Shown: positions 1 through 11,616 of the stretch, in pieces
Layout: each line of letters opens with the position of its first letter
Numbering within the stretch: the first letter of the stretch is position 1
NCBI GenBank assembly: GCA_004352715.1
Contig: SCFE01000080.1
Coordinates: forward strand, 281,817 to 340,286
Source: Hofstenia miamia
Taxonomy: Eukaryota; Xenacoelomorpha; Acoela
Length of the DNA: 58,470 nucleotides
Direction: 5' to 3'
Program-made: the position numbers and the translations under genes
The notes under the pieces: model-generated
Database searches by the model: none
Told to the model about the DNA's origin: nothing
What the model saw: only the letters and a program-made list of their open reading frames with translations

Positions 1-545
1 GAGCATCTTTTTGACGTATATCAAATGATATACATCAAAAGGTTCTCGTCTGAACGCACCTTTAGGGATAGAGCTTCGACCAAAGTTAATAAGAAATTCA
101 TTCGTCTTGCTATGATTAAAATGAAGGTTCTTGGATAAGAAATGAGCCTCAAGAGAATTGATTACGAAATTACTCTTGTCTCCAACATCGCATGAGCCAG
201 CTACAATAAGGGTATTGTCGTCAGCAAAAGCTGATAATGAGAAGTTAGCTGTGGCTTCTATTTGATAGGAACTATCGACAGAACAGCTAAAAAAGACAGG
301 ACCACAGATGATTCCTCGAGGAACTCCAAGTTCAATGTAGCGAACTGCAGAATGTTAGCCATTTATAGTGAAGTGGCTTCTTTTGGAGAGGAAACTGATA
401 TACCACTTCATAATATGAGAATTGATGGGAGGATTCCATCTAGAAAGATCGTCAATAATTGCTGTGTGGCTAGCCGTGTCGAATGCCTTAGACATGACCA
501 GCGTAATTACTCGGAAATAGTCATGGCTACTCCTGAATTTGTAGA
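1..545 (-). pseudogene. Non-LTR retrotransposon reverse transcriptase fragment, cut by window edge
   Basis: The minus strand reads as the palm region of a LINE-type reverse transcriptase. A MSKAFDTASH segment (finger/palm) is followed by GVPRGIICGPVLF, the usual GxPQGxxxGPxLF motif, and then by FADDNTL, the catalytic F/YADD box, at about 225-240. The frame stays open from about 330 down to base 1. One in-frame TAA lies just upstream of the GVPRG motif (near 350), probably a CAA to TAA change, so this copy is dead. The rest of the element would lie left of the window. The family cannot be fixed beyond non-LTR. Confidence 0.75.
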
Positions 546-679
546 TCTGATGCAGAATCTTTATCAGTGCGCACGCTGTTAAACTTTGCTTACAAAACCA
601 AACCGCAAGGGACTTAATAATCTGTGATATGAGTAAAACACAAATTTGTCATATACCATTCATTCAAAAATGTTACAGA

Positions 680-1620
680 AAAATTCTTAGCCCGTTTTGA
701 TTTCTTAGGCTTTCAATTCTATTGATCATTGCATACTAATTGAAAAATTTGCTTATATGGGATTTTCTTGCAATAGTACAAATTTGATAACTAGTTATTT
801 GTGAACATTGATTTTTAAAGCGTCAGAGTAAATGATTTACTGTATGTTCTGATAACTTTCTGTTAACAAAGGTTTACCGCAAGGAATAATTCTAGATCAT
901 CTCTTCAGCATTCTTGCATGTTCAATACTATACTTTCGAACTGCAACAAATTATCTACATATTTCAGTCTGGATAAGTTGCTCATAAATGAAGGCAAAAC
1001 TGAGTTTCAAGTCTTGCAACCCACTAAAAAAACTTACGATATATCAGCATTAATCCCTAATCTCAATAATGCTAGTTCCGAATGTAAGTAATTCCAAAGA
1101 AGTATAGGAGCAATTTTGTTACACAAAACTAAACTTCGAATCTCAAATTAATGCAATAGTTCGAAAATTAGCTAACAGCACAAGTTGTTCATGAATAAAA
1201 TGCAATTACCAATGCAATTTTTTCATGCACAAACAATTAGTCATCTGAATAATGCAAATATTATATATATAATATATACAAAAGATGTTTTTTAAGAAGC
1301 CAAGTACGATGGGCATTAAATGATTTAGGGGAAAATTCTTCCAGGTCAATCCTTTTCCCAATTTACCACCTTATAATACAATTTCAATGTCTGTTTTTAT
1401 ACTATTATGCATAAACTGAACTCCAGATTACAAAAAATTTATCTGCATTGTGTATAGAAAAAGCTTTGAAAGAATCATTCATTAATATTACTTTTTAAAC
1501 GTGGAATTCAGTGCCTAACGGGACATTGAAAAACTAAGACTTCTTAATACGCTATGTTAAAATTTACCTTAGGCAAATATCTCGGGTTAGAATGCAAATC
1601 AATAATAATGATTATAAATG
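680..1620 (+). pseudogene. Second, highly decayed LINE reverse transcriptase relic
   Basis: The plus strand holds scattered pieces of a reverse transcriptase in shifting frames. They include an NSIDHCILIEKFAYMGF-like segment near 710-765, VNKGLPQGIILDHLFSIL near 860-910, a NAIVRKLANS segment near 1145-1180, and a terminal part like the C-terminal IWNSLP...FK region near 1495-1560. The order matches palm to C-terminal thumb of CR1/Jockey-like elements. Several stops and frameshifts are present and the FADD box is not recognisable. It faces the opposite way to the 1-545 copy and its protein segments differ, so it is a separate insertion. Confidence 0.55.
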
Positions 1621-3894
1621 ATTATACAATAAATGGTACTTAAAATCTAATAGTGATTCATCTCTAGCTTGGTAGCTTTATTATATCGATTATTTTGTAA
1701 TCTATGTATGTGTTTGAATATTTTTTAACGCTATTTAAATAAATTACCAGTTTCGAATTGACACTATTTATCTGAATAAAGAATATCTTCTCTAAAATTG
1801 CGAAATCACTTCGCCTTACGATTGCACAAAACTCCCAGAATTTTCAAACAAGCTCAACGGAAGAACAAAAATTATCTAATGTAGCAAGATATATGGTAAG
1901 CTTATTTGCTTAATTTGCATAACCAGGAATGCAGATACAAATTAATATGTTTTACCAATGTTTTCAGCAGCTTGTTGTATATGTCTAGATACCATAATAA
2001 TGGTTAATTTCTTAACTTAATTTATAAAGAAGTTCTTTGTCTAAAATGCTTAGGCTTCATCAAACCAAAAATCAGAATAAATTTTAACCAACGATTAAAT
2101 AATGTTCACAATCAGATAAAATTCCTCCATTTAAATGACATTCAATTTGTAACATCATGATGCCAGTACATTTGCCTCTGGTATTTCGGATTTTGTTGTT
2201 GATGATTACTATAGGATCGCCACTTGAGTTTGCAATTTAATTGCAATGCTTTGTTTTGGTAGTAATCAAGTCCTACTATAATCATGGCCTAGAGACTTGC
2301 TGTAAAATAATAACAAATGGGGGTAAAAATTTTACTCTGGTGCAGGACAGCATTTGGTGTGACAAATCGGTTTATGTAAACAAATCAAAGAAGTTGCTAT
2401 TTTCATTGCTTTATTCAAGAATATTAATTTTTTGATAATCGTGACATTAAAATAAAATGAGACTTTTAATGATGAACATATCTTTTTTCTAAATTTCAAA
2501 ATCAATTATTTTATGAACATTGAAATGTAGAACTTACAACTACAATAGCACAAATATAGATTAACCGTTCTTACTTTGAGAATCAGTATTTCTAAAAATT
2601 TATTTTACTTTACTTGGGAAGCTCTCGAATTTCCTTGGAGAACCCTTTGTTTGTTTTGAAGTGAATTGAGTGACTATGGAATCACAAACGTGAAGGGATT
2701 TTGTGATGTTTTTCACTTTGAATAAAAAATTTAAACTAATTCGCAAAACCATTTTATTGCTTTCTATTGTTCTTTGTATTGCAAATTGCCAAACTGTGAT
2801 TAAAGTAGGTCTTGTTGTCAATTGTCATACAAAACCAGTTGTTTTCGTACTTAATGAAATAACAGTCTCTATTTAAAAATGCTGCTCTGCATCACGGGTG
2901 CACTGCTTTTGAGAAAAGTGTGGAAGGAGGGTTGAGGAGGACGCAAGTGTGGCCAAATATATAAGATTTTGTAGATTAAATGTTTTTCAAAAGGACAAAC
3001 TACATATATTAACAGAACATAGTTACATGCAAAAATCTAAAGCACATTTTCCAGTTTTGTTATCCACAGAAATAATTGACTGGTAAAATCAAATTTGTAA
3101 TTAGAATATTGTAGTAAATTTAATTGACTAGTGCAAGTATTAATTATCGTAATTTCAGTGGAATTAAAAAAAATTATTTGTAAAATCAAATCAGTTTCAG
3201 AAAATTTTTGGAATCCGCAAAAATATTGCCTAGGGAAATTAAATTCCTTTCAGAAATTTTGAGAAATTCTTAAAAAATTTGTCAGCAAAAGCAAATTATT
3301 TTTGTTAAGGATCTTTACTAATTTTAATAAAAACATTAGACTAAAATATATTTTGTTTTGCTCAACTTGAGCATCTTCAATTTAAAAACATTCCCTCTAA
3401 ATATTTCTAATTATTCAATATTTTATTAAAAAATCGTATTATGCAATTAAACGTTGACTAGAGGTAATTTATGCTGATATATGCAATCATTTTTAGTGTT
3501 AAGGCTTGGTTGCATCGATCTTATGTATATACTTTCAATTACTTTTAAATTTTGGGGGATGGTAAATCTTAAAATTTTGATGTCATAATTTAATCCACAT
3601 TTTCTTAGGTGTATCATTATTCGACATAAGGGTACTAAGAAAATTTAAGAGGTGCCAATGATGAAAATATTATCTAGAAATATGCTTAAAATCAAAATTT
3701 CTTTCAAAAATTTTAAAATAGACAAAATATCAAATGTTTCAAATTCTTGGTATTTGTGTTGCAAGGCTGACAACAATACACGTACACCGTAAAATATATG
3801 TAAATGATATAAAATAATTGCTTAACTTAAGCCTGATGATCCTTCTGGATAAATTATATAATGTTAACCAAAATAAATATTTAAAAAATAAATA
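1621..3894. other. AT-rich non-coding stretch, nothing recognised
   Basis: About 2.3 kb of A/T-rich sequence with only short stop-limited frames. Two small open frames near 2241-2435 and 2600-2821 have no coding features and are not accepted as genes. Confidence 0.5.
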
Positions 3895-4235
3895 AGTACA
3901 GGGGCATGTCCTCTCTTGCTACTTTAAATGTGTTGCATAAATCAGTATAGTGTCACCAGAAATTGATTAAGGCATTTGGTGAGGATGTCCCAGGTTGTGC
4001 TACTTTGTTATAATGGTGCAACAAATTTGGAAAGCTTAGGTTTAGCATAGCTGATTGTACTAGCATTGGTTGGCCAAAAAGTTTCTGGAACTGTAAAAGT
4101 AATTGTAGAAGAGTATTCTCAACAGACAATCTGAGAAGTGGGACAATATGTCGTATGATGTCATGAAGCAGTTTGTCTAAAGTTTAGATCACATTAATCT
4201 AAATCAAGTAGGAAACCTCCTACTTGGTATATATA
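3895..4235 (+). pseudogene. mariner transposase N-terminal (HTH) relic
   Basis: Plus-strand translation across frames gives FGEDVPGCATLLxWCNKFG, matching the first helix-turn-helix and W.NKF motif of mariner transposases. An acidic VKVIVEEYSQQTIxEVGQ stretch follows, matching the second HTH (the family pattern is ..Eenp.qTirEla..). Several stops and a frame change occur. No catalytic DDD region follows and no inverted repeats were found, so only the DNA-binding half survives. Confidence 0.5.
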
Positions 4236-4638
4236 AGGAATTTCCCTGAAAATGGAAAATGATAGTGGAATCCAAAGGAAATTATATAGATAATTATTAT
4301 TTCTCTAAAATGTATGTGACAAAACTTTATAATCCAAGTAGATATTTTGAAGATCAATTAGAATACATTAGAACTTGTAAAACAGGTTCCAGTTATAACG
4401 ATCGAACTTGTTGTTTCAAGTGCCTCTTGTTATTAAGTTATTATCACATCTTTATTGTGTTAAAAGAATGTTAAGAAATTTAATTATCCACTAGCATGTA
4501 ATAGCATTTCGACTAGATCTAGTTCGATTCAATGAAACTTGTTATATTTTTTATTAATACATTAATTATTGGCCCCACTAGAAAATAAATATTCGATGAA
4601 CTTTCTATTGAAAATTTGAGAACAATATTCTGAAAAGA
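4236..4638. other. Non-coding, includes 3' flank of secreted gene A
   Basis: No gene seen. On the minus strand an AATAAA hexamer at 4554-4549 lies about 85 nt downstream of the stop codon of the next gene and may be its polyadenylation signal. Confidence 0.45.
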
Positions 4639-5301
4639 CTATAGCTCAATTTTTTTGAAAGAACGTTTACAGTAAAGGTTAAACAGACTTGTAAAATTTT
4701 CACCTGTCGGCAGTAATTTCATTCTGATTCCCGCCAAACTAAATGCATCTTTTTGGTACCTACTGCATTCTTTTATTTTGTCTTCTGGAGTACCATATCC
4801 TATTTCATAAATGTAGTTTATATGATCTTTATGCTTACATTTCCAGTGAGTCGGGGGGCCTGAAGGACATTGGAACATCCTTTCAAGGTATTCTTCGGCA
4901 TGGTAGCCCTTCTCCCAACCATTTTTCATATATTGATGATTTTGAAGATGGCAACAGGTGAAGTTGTGCTTTATGCTATTATCCAACCAAATACCATTTT
5001 GTACAAGCTTATTCTCTTCTATTATTGACTTTAGTTTTTTCAGTTCATCATCACTGTAGCCCTCTAAATGTCCTTTACTGTTTTCTACTTTAAGGCCTAT
5101 GTATGACACTTTAATGTTACGAATATCTAGCATAAAAGGAAGTTGATCCGGATAAGCGACATTGCATGCAGCAGCGTAACTCCATAAATCGCAATTATAT
5201 GTGGACATAAGGTTAAGGATCAAGAGTAAAGATAACAATGGATGTCGCTTTCTGTATAGAGTCTTTAGGCCAACTATTTCCGTCCAAGGCGTCATTTGCA
5301 T
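4639..5301 (-). CDS. Secreted eight-cysteine protein, copy A
   Basis: Single-exon gene of 220 codons. The frame runs on upstream to 5316 without an ATG; the first ATG is at 5301 and a second at 5295. A basic segment (KTLYRKRHP) precedes a hydrophobic core (LLSLLLILNLM), a plausible signal peptide with cleavage just before the CDLWSYA motif. The mature part has eight cysteines shared with the copy at 14753-15364, including a CC pair and the motifs FQCPSGP, HWKCKHKDH and YIYEIGYG. There is no further membrane segment. It ends in KIEL, loosely like an ER-retention tail but outside the strict K-D-E-L pattern. I do not recognise the family; extracellular or ER-lumenal location is an inference. The intact frame and conserved cysteines argue for a functional gene. 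Confidence 0.82.
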   Translation of the reverse strand: MQMTPWTEIVGLKTLYRKRHPLLSLLLILNLMSTYNCDLWSYAAACNVAYPDQLPFMLDIRNIKVSYIGLKVENSKGHLEGYSDDELKKLKSIIEENKLVQNGIWLDNSIKHNFTCCHLQNHQYMKNGWEKGYHAEEYLERMFQCPSGPPTHWKCKHKDHINYIYEIGYGTPEDKIKECSRYQKDAFSLAGIRMKLLPTGENFTSLFNLYCKRSFKKIEL

Positions 5302-5436
5302 AGAGATTAAATGCAATACAAACCGAATATTAAATAATTCCCACTAAGAGTTACGCTCACGCGTTTTGCAAATACAATCGATGAGACATCAATGTCTGCA
5401 AAAGTGCCTTGACTAATTTCTTAACTTCAACATATA

Positions 5437-6607
5437 TGAAGAGTATAGCCGCAAAACCTCGTAAATCCAAAAAGTAAAATGTTCAGAAAACGATTTTTTC
5501 TTCTCATTTTATTATTTTTCAAGCAACCAAGATGATTTTTTGTAATAATGTATATCGAAGTATCATTATTTTTATAGAATAAACAGAAAGCATTCAAATA
5601 TTTTGTAATGAATCTTATGAAGGTTGAAATATACTAAAACTTTGCAAAACCTCGTAAATCCATTTTTGCTATAAAATATCTTCTCTCAGTGTTCTGGTTT
5701 CTCCTGATTCTATTGTAATTTATGTAGAAACACTTACAATGATGTATTTCTATCATAGTGACGCTATTACTTATGAACAAAGTTTAAATTTAAAATATAT
5801 TATAGTTGGAATAATTCTTTGCGCTATGAATTATTCGTCACTTATAAAAATCAGCTATTTCTAATGTTTGAATCCCGTTTATGTTTGCAGGTGTATAAGG
5901 AGAAAATGGTAAAAAACACAATCTTGAATCAATCAGAATCACATTTCTCATCAACATGTCCAGTGATATTTTGCAATGAGTCAACATAAAATTTTTTGAT
6001 ATAATTATTCACATTCAACTCATTCAAAAGTTTGTTGACATCCTCTCTCTTCTCTGAGACACAGTTGATATCCCTGAGAATATATGGGTTATTAGAACCC
6101 CAGGATTTCCCTTTCTTTAAAATCTGGTGATATTCAGGCACACCTGAGTACGACTTCAACATGCCAACTTTTGTTGTAGATAAATAGATAACTTTGGCCT
6201 CACTTATTTTGTAAGTACTTGATGTTGTGCGTATTTTTTTAGCCTTTTTTATGATCGAAATTGCATCAATCTTGCCGTATTTATGAATTTGGCAACGTCT
6301 TCTCAAGATTTCAATGCAATGATTTGGGTGCATTAATGTAAACAAAGCAATTTGACGCGCGAGTTGTTTTGATAGCACGTGCTGATTGGTTGAATGGATT
6401 TACAGGGTTTTGCAAAGTGTGTTGCTATGGACTTACATGGTTTTGCAACAATAGTGCATGTTCAATGACTGATTTCTATTGGATATAAGGGGTTTTGCAA
6501 CGTAAGAATTAAACCATTCGATGCAGCTATCCTCTAGCTATCTGTACCTATAAAAATCGGATTTTTTCAAGTTTGGCGCTTACAAGGTTTTGCAGCTATA
6601 CTCTTCA
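5437..6607. mobile_element. 1.17-kb DNA transposon-like element with TA target duplication
   Basis: The two ends are inverted copies of a ~28-bp sequence beginning TGAAGAGTATAGC (26 of 28 match). Each end is flanked by TA, consistent with a TA target duplication. Inside, a TTGCAAAACC..GTAARTCC motif recurs: two copies point one way at the left (5450, 5641) and four point the other way at the right (about 6393, 6427, 6485, 6575). It encloses one minus-strand open frame (5929-6333). TA duplications are typical of Tc1/mariner-like and some other DDE elements, but no DDE transposase motif is visible, so the family is open. Confidence 0.7.
5929..6333 (-). CDS. Uncharacterised 134-residue ORF inside the TA element
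   Basis: The open frame extends upstream to 6378 but the first ATG is at 6333, giving 134 residues starting MHPNHCIEIL. The protein is basic and mostly hydrophilic, with a lysine-rich stretch (IIKKAKKIR) near residue 30 and no cysteine motif, signal peptide or membrane segment. On the minus strand, about 45 bp before the ATG, CCAATCAGCACGTGC combines a CCAAT box and a CACGTG E-box, so a promoter there is possible. I recognise no domain. It could be the tail of a larger transposase or a captured gene. The frame is intact while most neighbouring elements are not. Confidence 0.5.
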   Translation of the reverse strand: MHPNHCIEILRRRCQIHKYGKIDAISIIKKAKKIRTTSSTYKISEAKVIYLSTTKVGMLKSYSGVPEYHQILKKGKSWGSNNPYILRDINCVSEKREDVNKLLNELNVNNYIKKFYVDSLQNITGHVDEKCDSD

Positions 6608-6609
6608 TA

Positions 6610-7841
6610 GTGATTTCGCAGAATTTTTCAAACAGTAAATCAGATTATCTGTAATTTTTTAAACTGTAATAAAACAAATACATAAAGTACACCATGGGTT
6701 TGGCAAGTACTGCAGGAGCTAAAGACCAATATTATTGTTGGAGGGGCTGAACTAGTGGTGCAGTTCTAAAACATTACCAAGTGGGAGGGGGCTCTTACAG
6801 CTGTAAGCCTTCCCACACGAGGGCACTGAAATATGGCAGGCTAATTATACTATAGCTTTCTTGACATTCAATACTTCATTAACTGAAATTAGGTGTTTTT
6901 AGTGCTTTGGTTTAAGCCATCAAATTTATATAAAGCGTAGGCAAATTTATTTACAGTCATATTTTCAGTGCGATTAGTATTAAGCCTGTGTGAATACTCA
7001 AAAACCTTATTTCTTGAAATTTTATTAACACGCAATACTCGGCACAAGTCAACCCAATGCGCAAAATTACGCAAAAGATATCCAAACAATGCATTTTTGA
7101 AATCCAAATAATGCCCTTTTGTCACCCATTAATTATATCGAGAGGACAATTGGTGTAAATTGATAAAAAAATTTCAATTTTCATTTACTTAGTGCCCTTG
7201 CGCACTGGAAGGTCATGTATGTGAATTACTTCACATTCAGTTGCTGATTTTGGAATTTTTATTGAGAGCCCATCCCCATAGCACCCTTTTAGCAGTCATC
7301 AAATTAAATTACCTGGTCGAATTTTTTTCAAATTGTCAACCATATGGAAAAAGTTATTTCATCTATTTTAGGGATTTAGCTTCTTAATAAGAAAATATTT
7401 AAAATCACTGCACCATTGCCAAATATTACTGTAATGAATCTTTGTTTTCCTATATTATTTTGACAGTGCCATAGGCAGCCTAGAAAATTTGGTTGTGCAG
7501 ATAATCTTCACAGTGTTATTAATATACAAAAATCAAATTTCATTTTAAACTAAAAACCTTAAAGCTTAACCAAGGCAATACAAAGAATCGCCTTGAGCTT
7601 AACAAAATGTTGAATTTCCTTAACAAAAAGATAAATAACAACCAAACCCGTACCTCGCATTTGCAAGTTAGAGGGGCCATAGCCCCGCAAAATTCCATAA
7701 ATTAATCATAGTTTTACTCATATGAAGTAGTTTCGCACTTTTTCATTGAATATTTAAATAGAATGGCATTAGCATTTTATATATTTTAACTAAAATATAT
7801 TCACTCTAACTCTTAGTTACAGAATATTAGAATTAACTTAC
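6610..7841. other. Non-coding stretch, nothing firm
   Basis: No gene seen. A GAGGGGCCATAGCCCCG palindrome at about 7669-7686 resembles the inner end of common non-autonomous DNA elements but no partner end was found. Confidence 0.35.
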
Positions 7842-7929
7842 CATTTTGTATCCAGGATGCCGGGAGGAAGAGGGCCAAGTGATCCAACAGGCAGGTCCAT
7901 GTCCCCTTGGCTCCACATTAGACACGGTC
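7842..7929 (-). CDS. Candidate internal coding exon (88 nt)
   Basis: Minus-strand exon with a clean acceptor (TTGTTATCAG before 7929) and a near-consensus donor (AAAATG, then GTAAGT). The local base composition is much richer in G and C than its surroundings. Starting with two bases that finish a codon, the open frame reads PCLMWSQGDMDLP followed by VGSLGPLPPGILDTK and ends in phase 2. A second frame is also open across it, so the reading frame is not certain. I cannot name the protein. Its partner exons are not evident; phase would allow joining to the start exon at 49539-49491, but this is speculative. Confidence 0.5.
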
Positions 7930-8362
7930 CTGATAACAACAGAAAAGTGATTATTACTGATGATCATTCATAATTACCTGCGAAAACATTAGAAAACTGA
8001 CTATTCAAATTTATATGAATTTGATATAAATGTGGCACTTTCCTTCCCCTTTTGCTTATGTCAAAACTTGCCTACCAAAGAAGTTTTGAAAGAAATACAC
8101 AGCGAAATATTCGAAATATATTTAAAGAAATTAAGTTTTTGAATGATTTTTTGCTATGCATGTAAAACAAGAGATGTGCTAAATCTTTATGATATTTTCT
8201 AGCTGTCTATAAAAAATTAGAATTTATGTTGCAACTCAGTTTTTGATAACTCTTGAAATAGTTAATCAGTGTGAGCTCATTATTTGTAGTTTACAATTAT
8301 TATATATGTTTATGTTAATATTTGAAATCTCTAAAATATATCAATTATTAAACTAGCTTTTC

Positions 8363-8369
<7 letters not shown>

Positions 8370-8399
<30 letters not shown>

Positions 8400-8508
8400 N
8401 NNNNNNNNNNNNNNNNNNNNNNNNNNNNNNNNNNNNNNNNNNNNNNNNNNNNNNNNNNNNNNNNNNNNNNNNNNNNNNNNNNNNNNNNNNNNNNATATAT
8501 ATATATTC
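8370..8508. repeat. (TA)n microsatellite with 95-N gap
   Basis: Pure TA tract on both sides of an N run at 8400-8494; the gap is an unresolved microsatellite. Confidence 0.95.
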
Positions 8509-8997
8509 TATTGTGAATTTTCCATCTATATAGATATGTTCGAGGTTATTTGCTTTTACTGGAGCACACATGGAGCGTTTATATTCGATTGATTGTTTTA
8601 CCCTTTGCATCTGTTTTTAAGAATCGCAGTAATTAGAGGTTTCTTTAAGAGACTTTCGCTTCGGTTTGTAGACTCAATTGTGGAAAGATGACATGCGTCT
8701 TAGGCATGATGGTGATGGTGGGAGGTATAGTAAGTTATTATCATTGCATTTGCCTCCCTAGCATTCCATTCTGTATTGTTTTCTTGAAGCCTCGCGTATC
8801 CTATCATGACAGGGTAGTATATTTTGTAAATATTTAAGTTGGACCAAAGTGCCGTTGTAGAACCTAATTCCACCAGATTATCAGCTTGAGTCTATCAATT
8901 TGATATCAATTGCTAACTGGTGTTTTGGTTGTTGCACAAAATGGACTTCAGATTTGGTGAAGATGCTTCGGTGATGAATACCTTCGTAAGGCCTACC

Positions 8998-9040
<43 letters not shown>

Positions 9041-10029
9041 CTGTAGGTATTCATAGTTTCTTTCTGACATTTCGTTTGTTATCGTTTTCATTATGGTTTT
9101 TGTTCCACGTTTTCCTCCAGAGCCTTTCTTCTTCCGATTGATAACGCCATGATTTTTTAAATTGGACAATTCTATTATTTGCAACATTGATTCACGTTCA
9201 TCAATCTCTATATCCATTACGTGCTGTTCTTTGCTGGGCAGCATTTGCGGTGATTTTATCATTTGTTCCATAATTTTTGTGGGCACGTATTTTCCCTTCA
9301 AAAGTATAACACAAATTATCTAATTCATTTCGACACTACAGTATCATCTGCAAAGATAATTGATCAATGATCAATTTAGCAAATGCATTTTGTGAAAGCA
9401 CTACATTTGCGAGTAGATTACTACTTGAGATGAACAAAATTTATGGGTGAATAAAACGCAAGTTGCCCCAAAATCTATTTAGTATTTCTTTTGAACAAAA
9501 GCATCAATAAAATGGGCACTGTTCCGCCATACAGAAAATTTGGAAATGGAATAGAAATGCAGGCTCATTTAATGCAATTGTTGAAAATATCTTGATGCCA
9601 TGTATTAAATATTATACTCAGAATCCGTTTTCGTATTCCATCGCACTACAGAGATGTTTTGCAAAAGGAAATATTTAGTGTAATGATCTTACAAAATTAG
9701 CATCAAGTTAAGAAGCAATTCCGATATCTCAAAATCTAGACGAGATAGAACCAAGCAGATTTCAAATTCAACATAATTACCAGAAAATTAGTTAAGAGAG
9801 CTTACTAAGATATTTTTTGAAATTTGCAAAGCAGTATTTTTATTTTGAATACATTAATGTAATGCAAATTCTTGCTTAAAAGCTAACAACGGTTTAGGGG
9901 TACTTTTGAAAGATTTATATGAAACTTGCTGATATTGATTGACTTCTCATGAAAAATATAGAAATATCATATTTACAAGTTTCAATAAAATTTGAGCAAA
10001 ACTACCTGAAATGTTGCTGTATACTAATA
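8509..10029. other. Mostly non-coding; one weak minus-strand frame
   Basis: A minus-strand frame from an ATG at 9271 to 8993 encodes a charged peptide (GVINRKKKGSGGKRGTK) that ends in polythreonine made by the (TTG)n repeat. The repeat-coded tail and lack of splice signals make it doubtful. Nothing else was recognised. Confidence 0.3.
8998..9040. repeat. (TTG)14 microsatellite
   Basis: Fourteen uninterrupted TTG units. They explain the poly-leucine and poly-threonine open frames on either strand here. Confidence 0.95.
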
Positions 10030-11022
10030 CTAGGTAAAGACTGATTGGAGGGATGGGGTTGATATCATCAGACGTTTCACTTCTGAAACCATCATTGCTC
10101 CCAAGCCAAGTCCGGAAGACCAAAGGAGACCTCCAAAACCTTCAATAAACTCTTATGTGCCTTTCAAAGCAAAATCTCAGGAAGACTTCAAAGGAATTTT
10201 GCAAGGAATGGGATGATGGTCACCTCGTGACAGCAAGAAATATCTTGAAGAAGTACTCAATTGGGATTTCGTGGCACCCAGAAAGCCATTCTTAACCTCA
10301 AAGCAATTTAATGAGAAACAATTCATCTGAACATTGGTCTAATGTTATATTTTCAGATGAGTCAAGATTTGAGCTATACTCTTTGAAAAGAATGTTGACA
10401 AGGAGACCAACTATGCAGAAGTTCAAATTTTTGCTTCAACTTCCTCGGTGAGAAGTCTGTAATGGTATGGGGTGAAATATGGAAGTGTGGATTTCGCAAG
10501 ATTGTTCACATCACTAGTACTTTCCTAAGCTGTTAATATGCTCAGATACTAGAATAGGAACTCTTGCCACTCCTTACAAGTGATCAATATATCAACAGGA
10601 TGGTGCTCTATGTCATAACTCAAAAGAAATGAAAAATTTCCTCCACAATAATGGGATTGCTATCCTTGCTGACTGGCCTGGCCAATCTCCAGACCTTAAC
10701 ATTATCGAAAATATGTGGAAAAGGGTCAAATATCTAATTGGACAGCATACTCTATAATGAAGACGAGCTGTGGAGCACAATAAAGAAAAAATTGCATGCA
10801 ATTCCTAACAGCTTTATTGAAAAACTTTTTGCTTCAATTCCTGATCGCCTTGAAGCTGTTATTCACTCAAAGGGACATCCTACAAAATATTAGAAGAGAC
10901 AATTTTGTTGCTAAGTGCTTGTATTGCGTCAATTAATAATTTATGTATTTTATTTTCAATTTACTTTTTTCGGATTTTCTCATTTGTTAGAGTTTTTTCA
11001 GGTGGCCGAATACATTGATCCA
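10030..11022 (+). pseudogene. Tc1-like transposase relic, 5' truncated
   Basis: Plus-strand pieces in several frames match a Tc1 transposase in order: GRPPK-like linker (about 10110), a KYSIGIS segment, HWSNVIFSDESRFEL with the first catalytic Asp (10340-10372), a VMVWGEIW segment (10461), and YQQDGALCHNS...PDLNIIENMW with the second Asp and the catalytic Glu (10585-10716). Exactly 35 residues separate the second Asp and the Glu. The 3' end, AGGTGGCCGAATAC at about 11000, resembles the inner part of Tc1 inverted repeats. No matching 5' repeat exists upstream, and frameshifts and stops show that it is dead. Confidence 0.75.
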
Positions 11023-11182
11023 ATACAAGTTTTTTAATTTTAATTAAAAATTAATAGCCAATAGTTATTCTACATATTTTATGGTATTAGACATACAAAT
11101 TTTCCTTTCTTAATCAAAGTAACAGTTAGTTATAATTTTAGACACACTATATCCAATGAATGTNNNNNNNNNNNNNNNNNNN

Positions 11183-11517
11183 ATATAATGCTGTCTATCA
11201 CGTGAATGTAGTGGTTCAATTCTACATTTAATAAGATTTTTTCAAACGCAATTTTTATCTTTACCTGTGTTAAGCTATCATCTTTATTAGAAAAATTGTA
11301 AACACTCATCTTATAACAAATACCGCCTAAATAGTGTAATCTAATTGCGGAAAAATATTGTGGAATATTTTCAGAATTGTCCCTCAATTGGCAACCGTTC
11401 TAAATTTCGAACATTCGATTTAGATTTATACAGTTAATGCAGAAAACGATAATTTGCTACTTTGGCTGCTTGAATAAAAAATGTACATAGAAATTAGGCA
11501 TCTACAATATATAGAAT
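11183..11517. repeat. 335-bp block, copy 1 of an apparent assembly duplication
   Basis: Reads the same as 11617-11951 base for base. It is bounded on both sides by short N runs (11164-11182 and 11518-11526). A minus-strand open frame within it is therefore present twice. No coding function is recognised. Confidence 0.85.
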
Positions 11518-11616
11518 NNNNNNNNNGTATCGAAATTGGGTGTACACAGAAGTTAAGGAAAACATAATACAGATTAATTACAAATACATATATACTATAT
11601 ATATATATATATATAT

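Noticed and set aside
8353-8610. Alternating Ile-Tyr open frames around (TA)n tracts (also near 12804, 15570-16055, 43701-44386, 50026)
   Set aside because: They are translations of TA microsatellites and N runs, not genes.
8920-9141. Plus-strand frame with poly-leucine resembling a membrane segment
   Set aside because: The leucines come from the (TTG)14 microsatellite.
10613-10801. Minus-strand frame
   Set aside because: It is the antisense shadow of the Tc1 transposase catalytic region.
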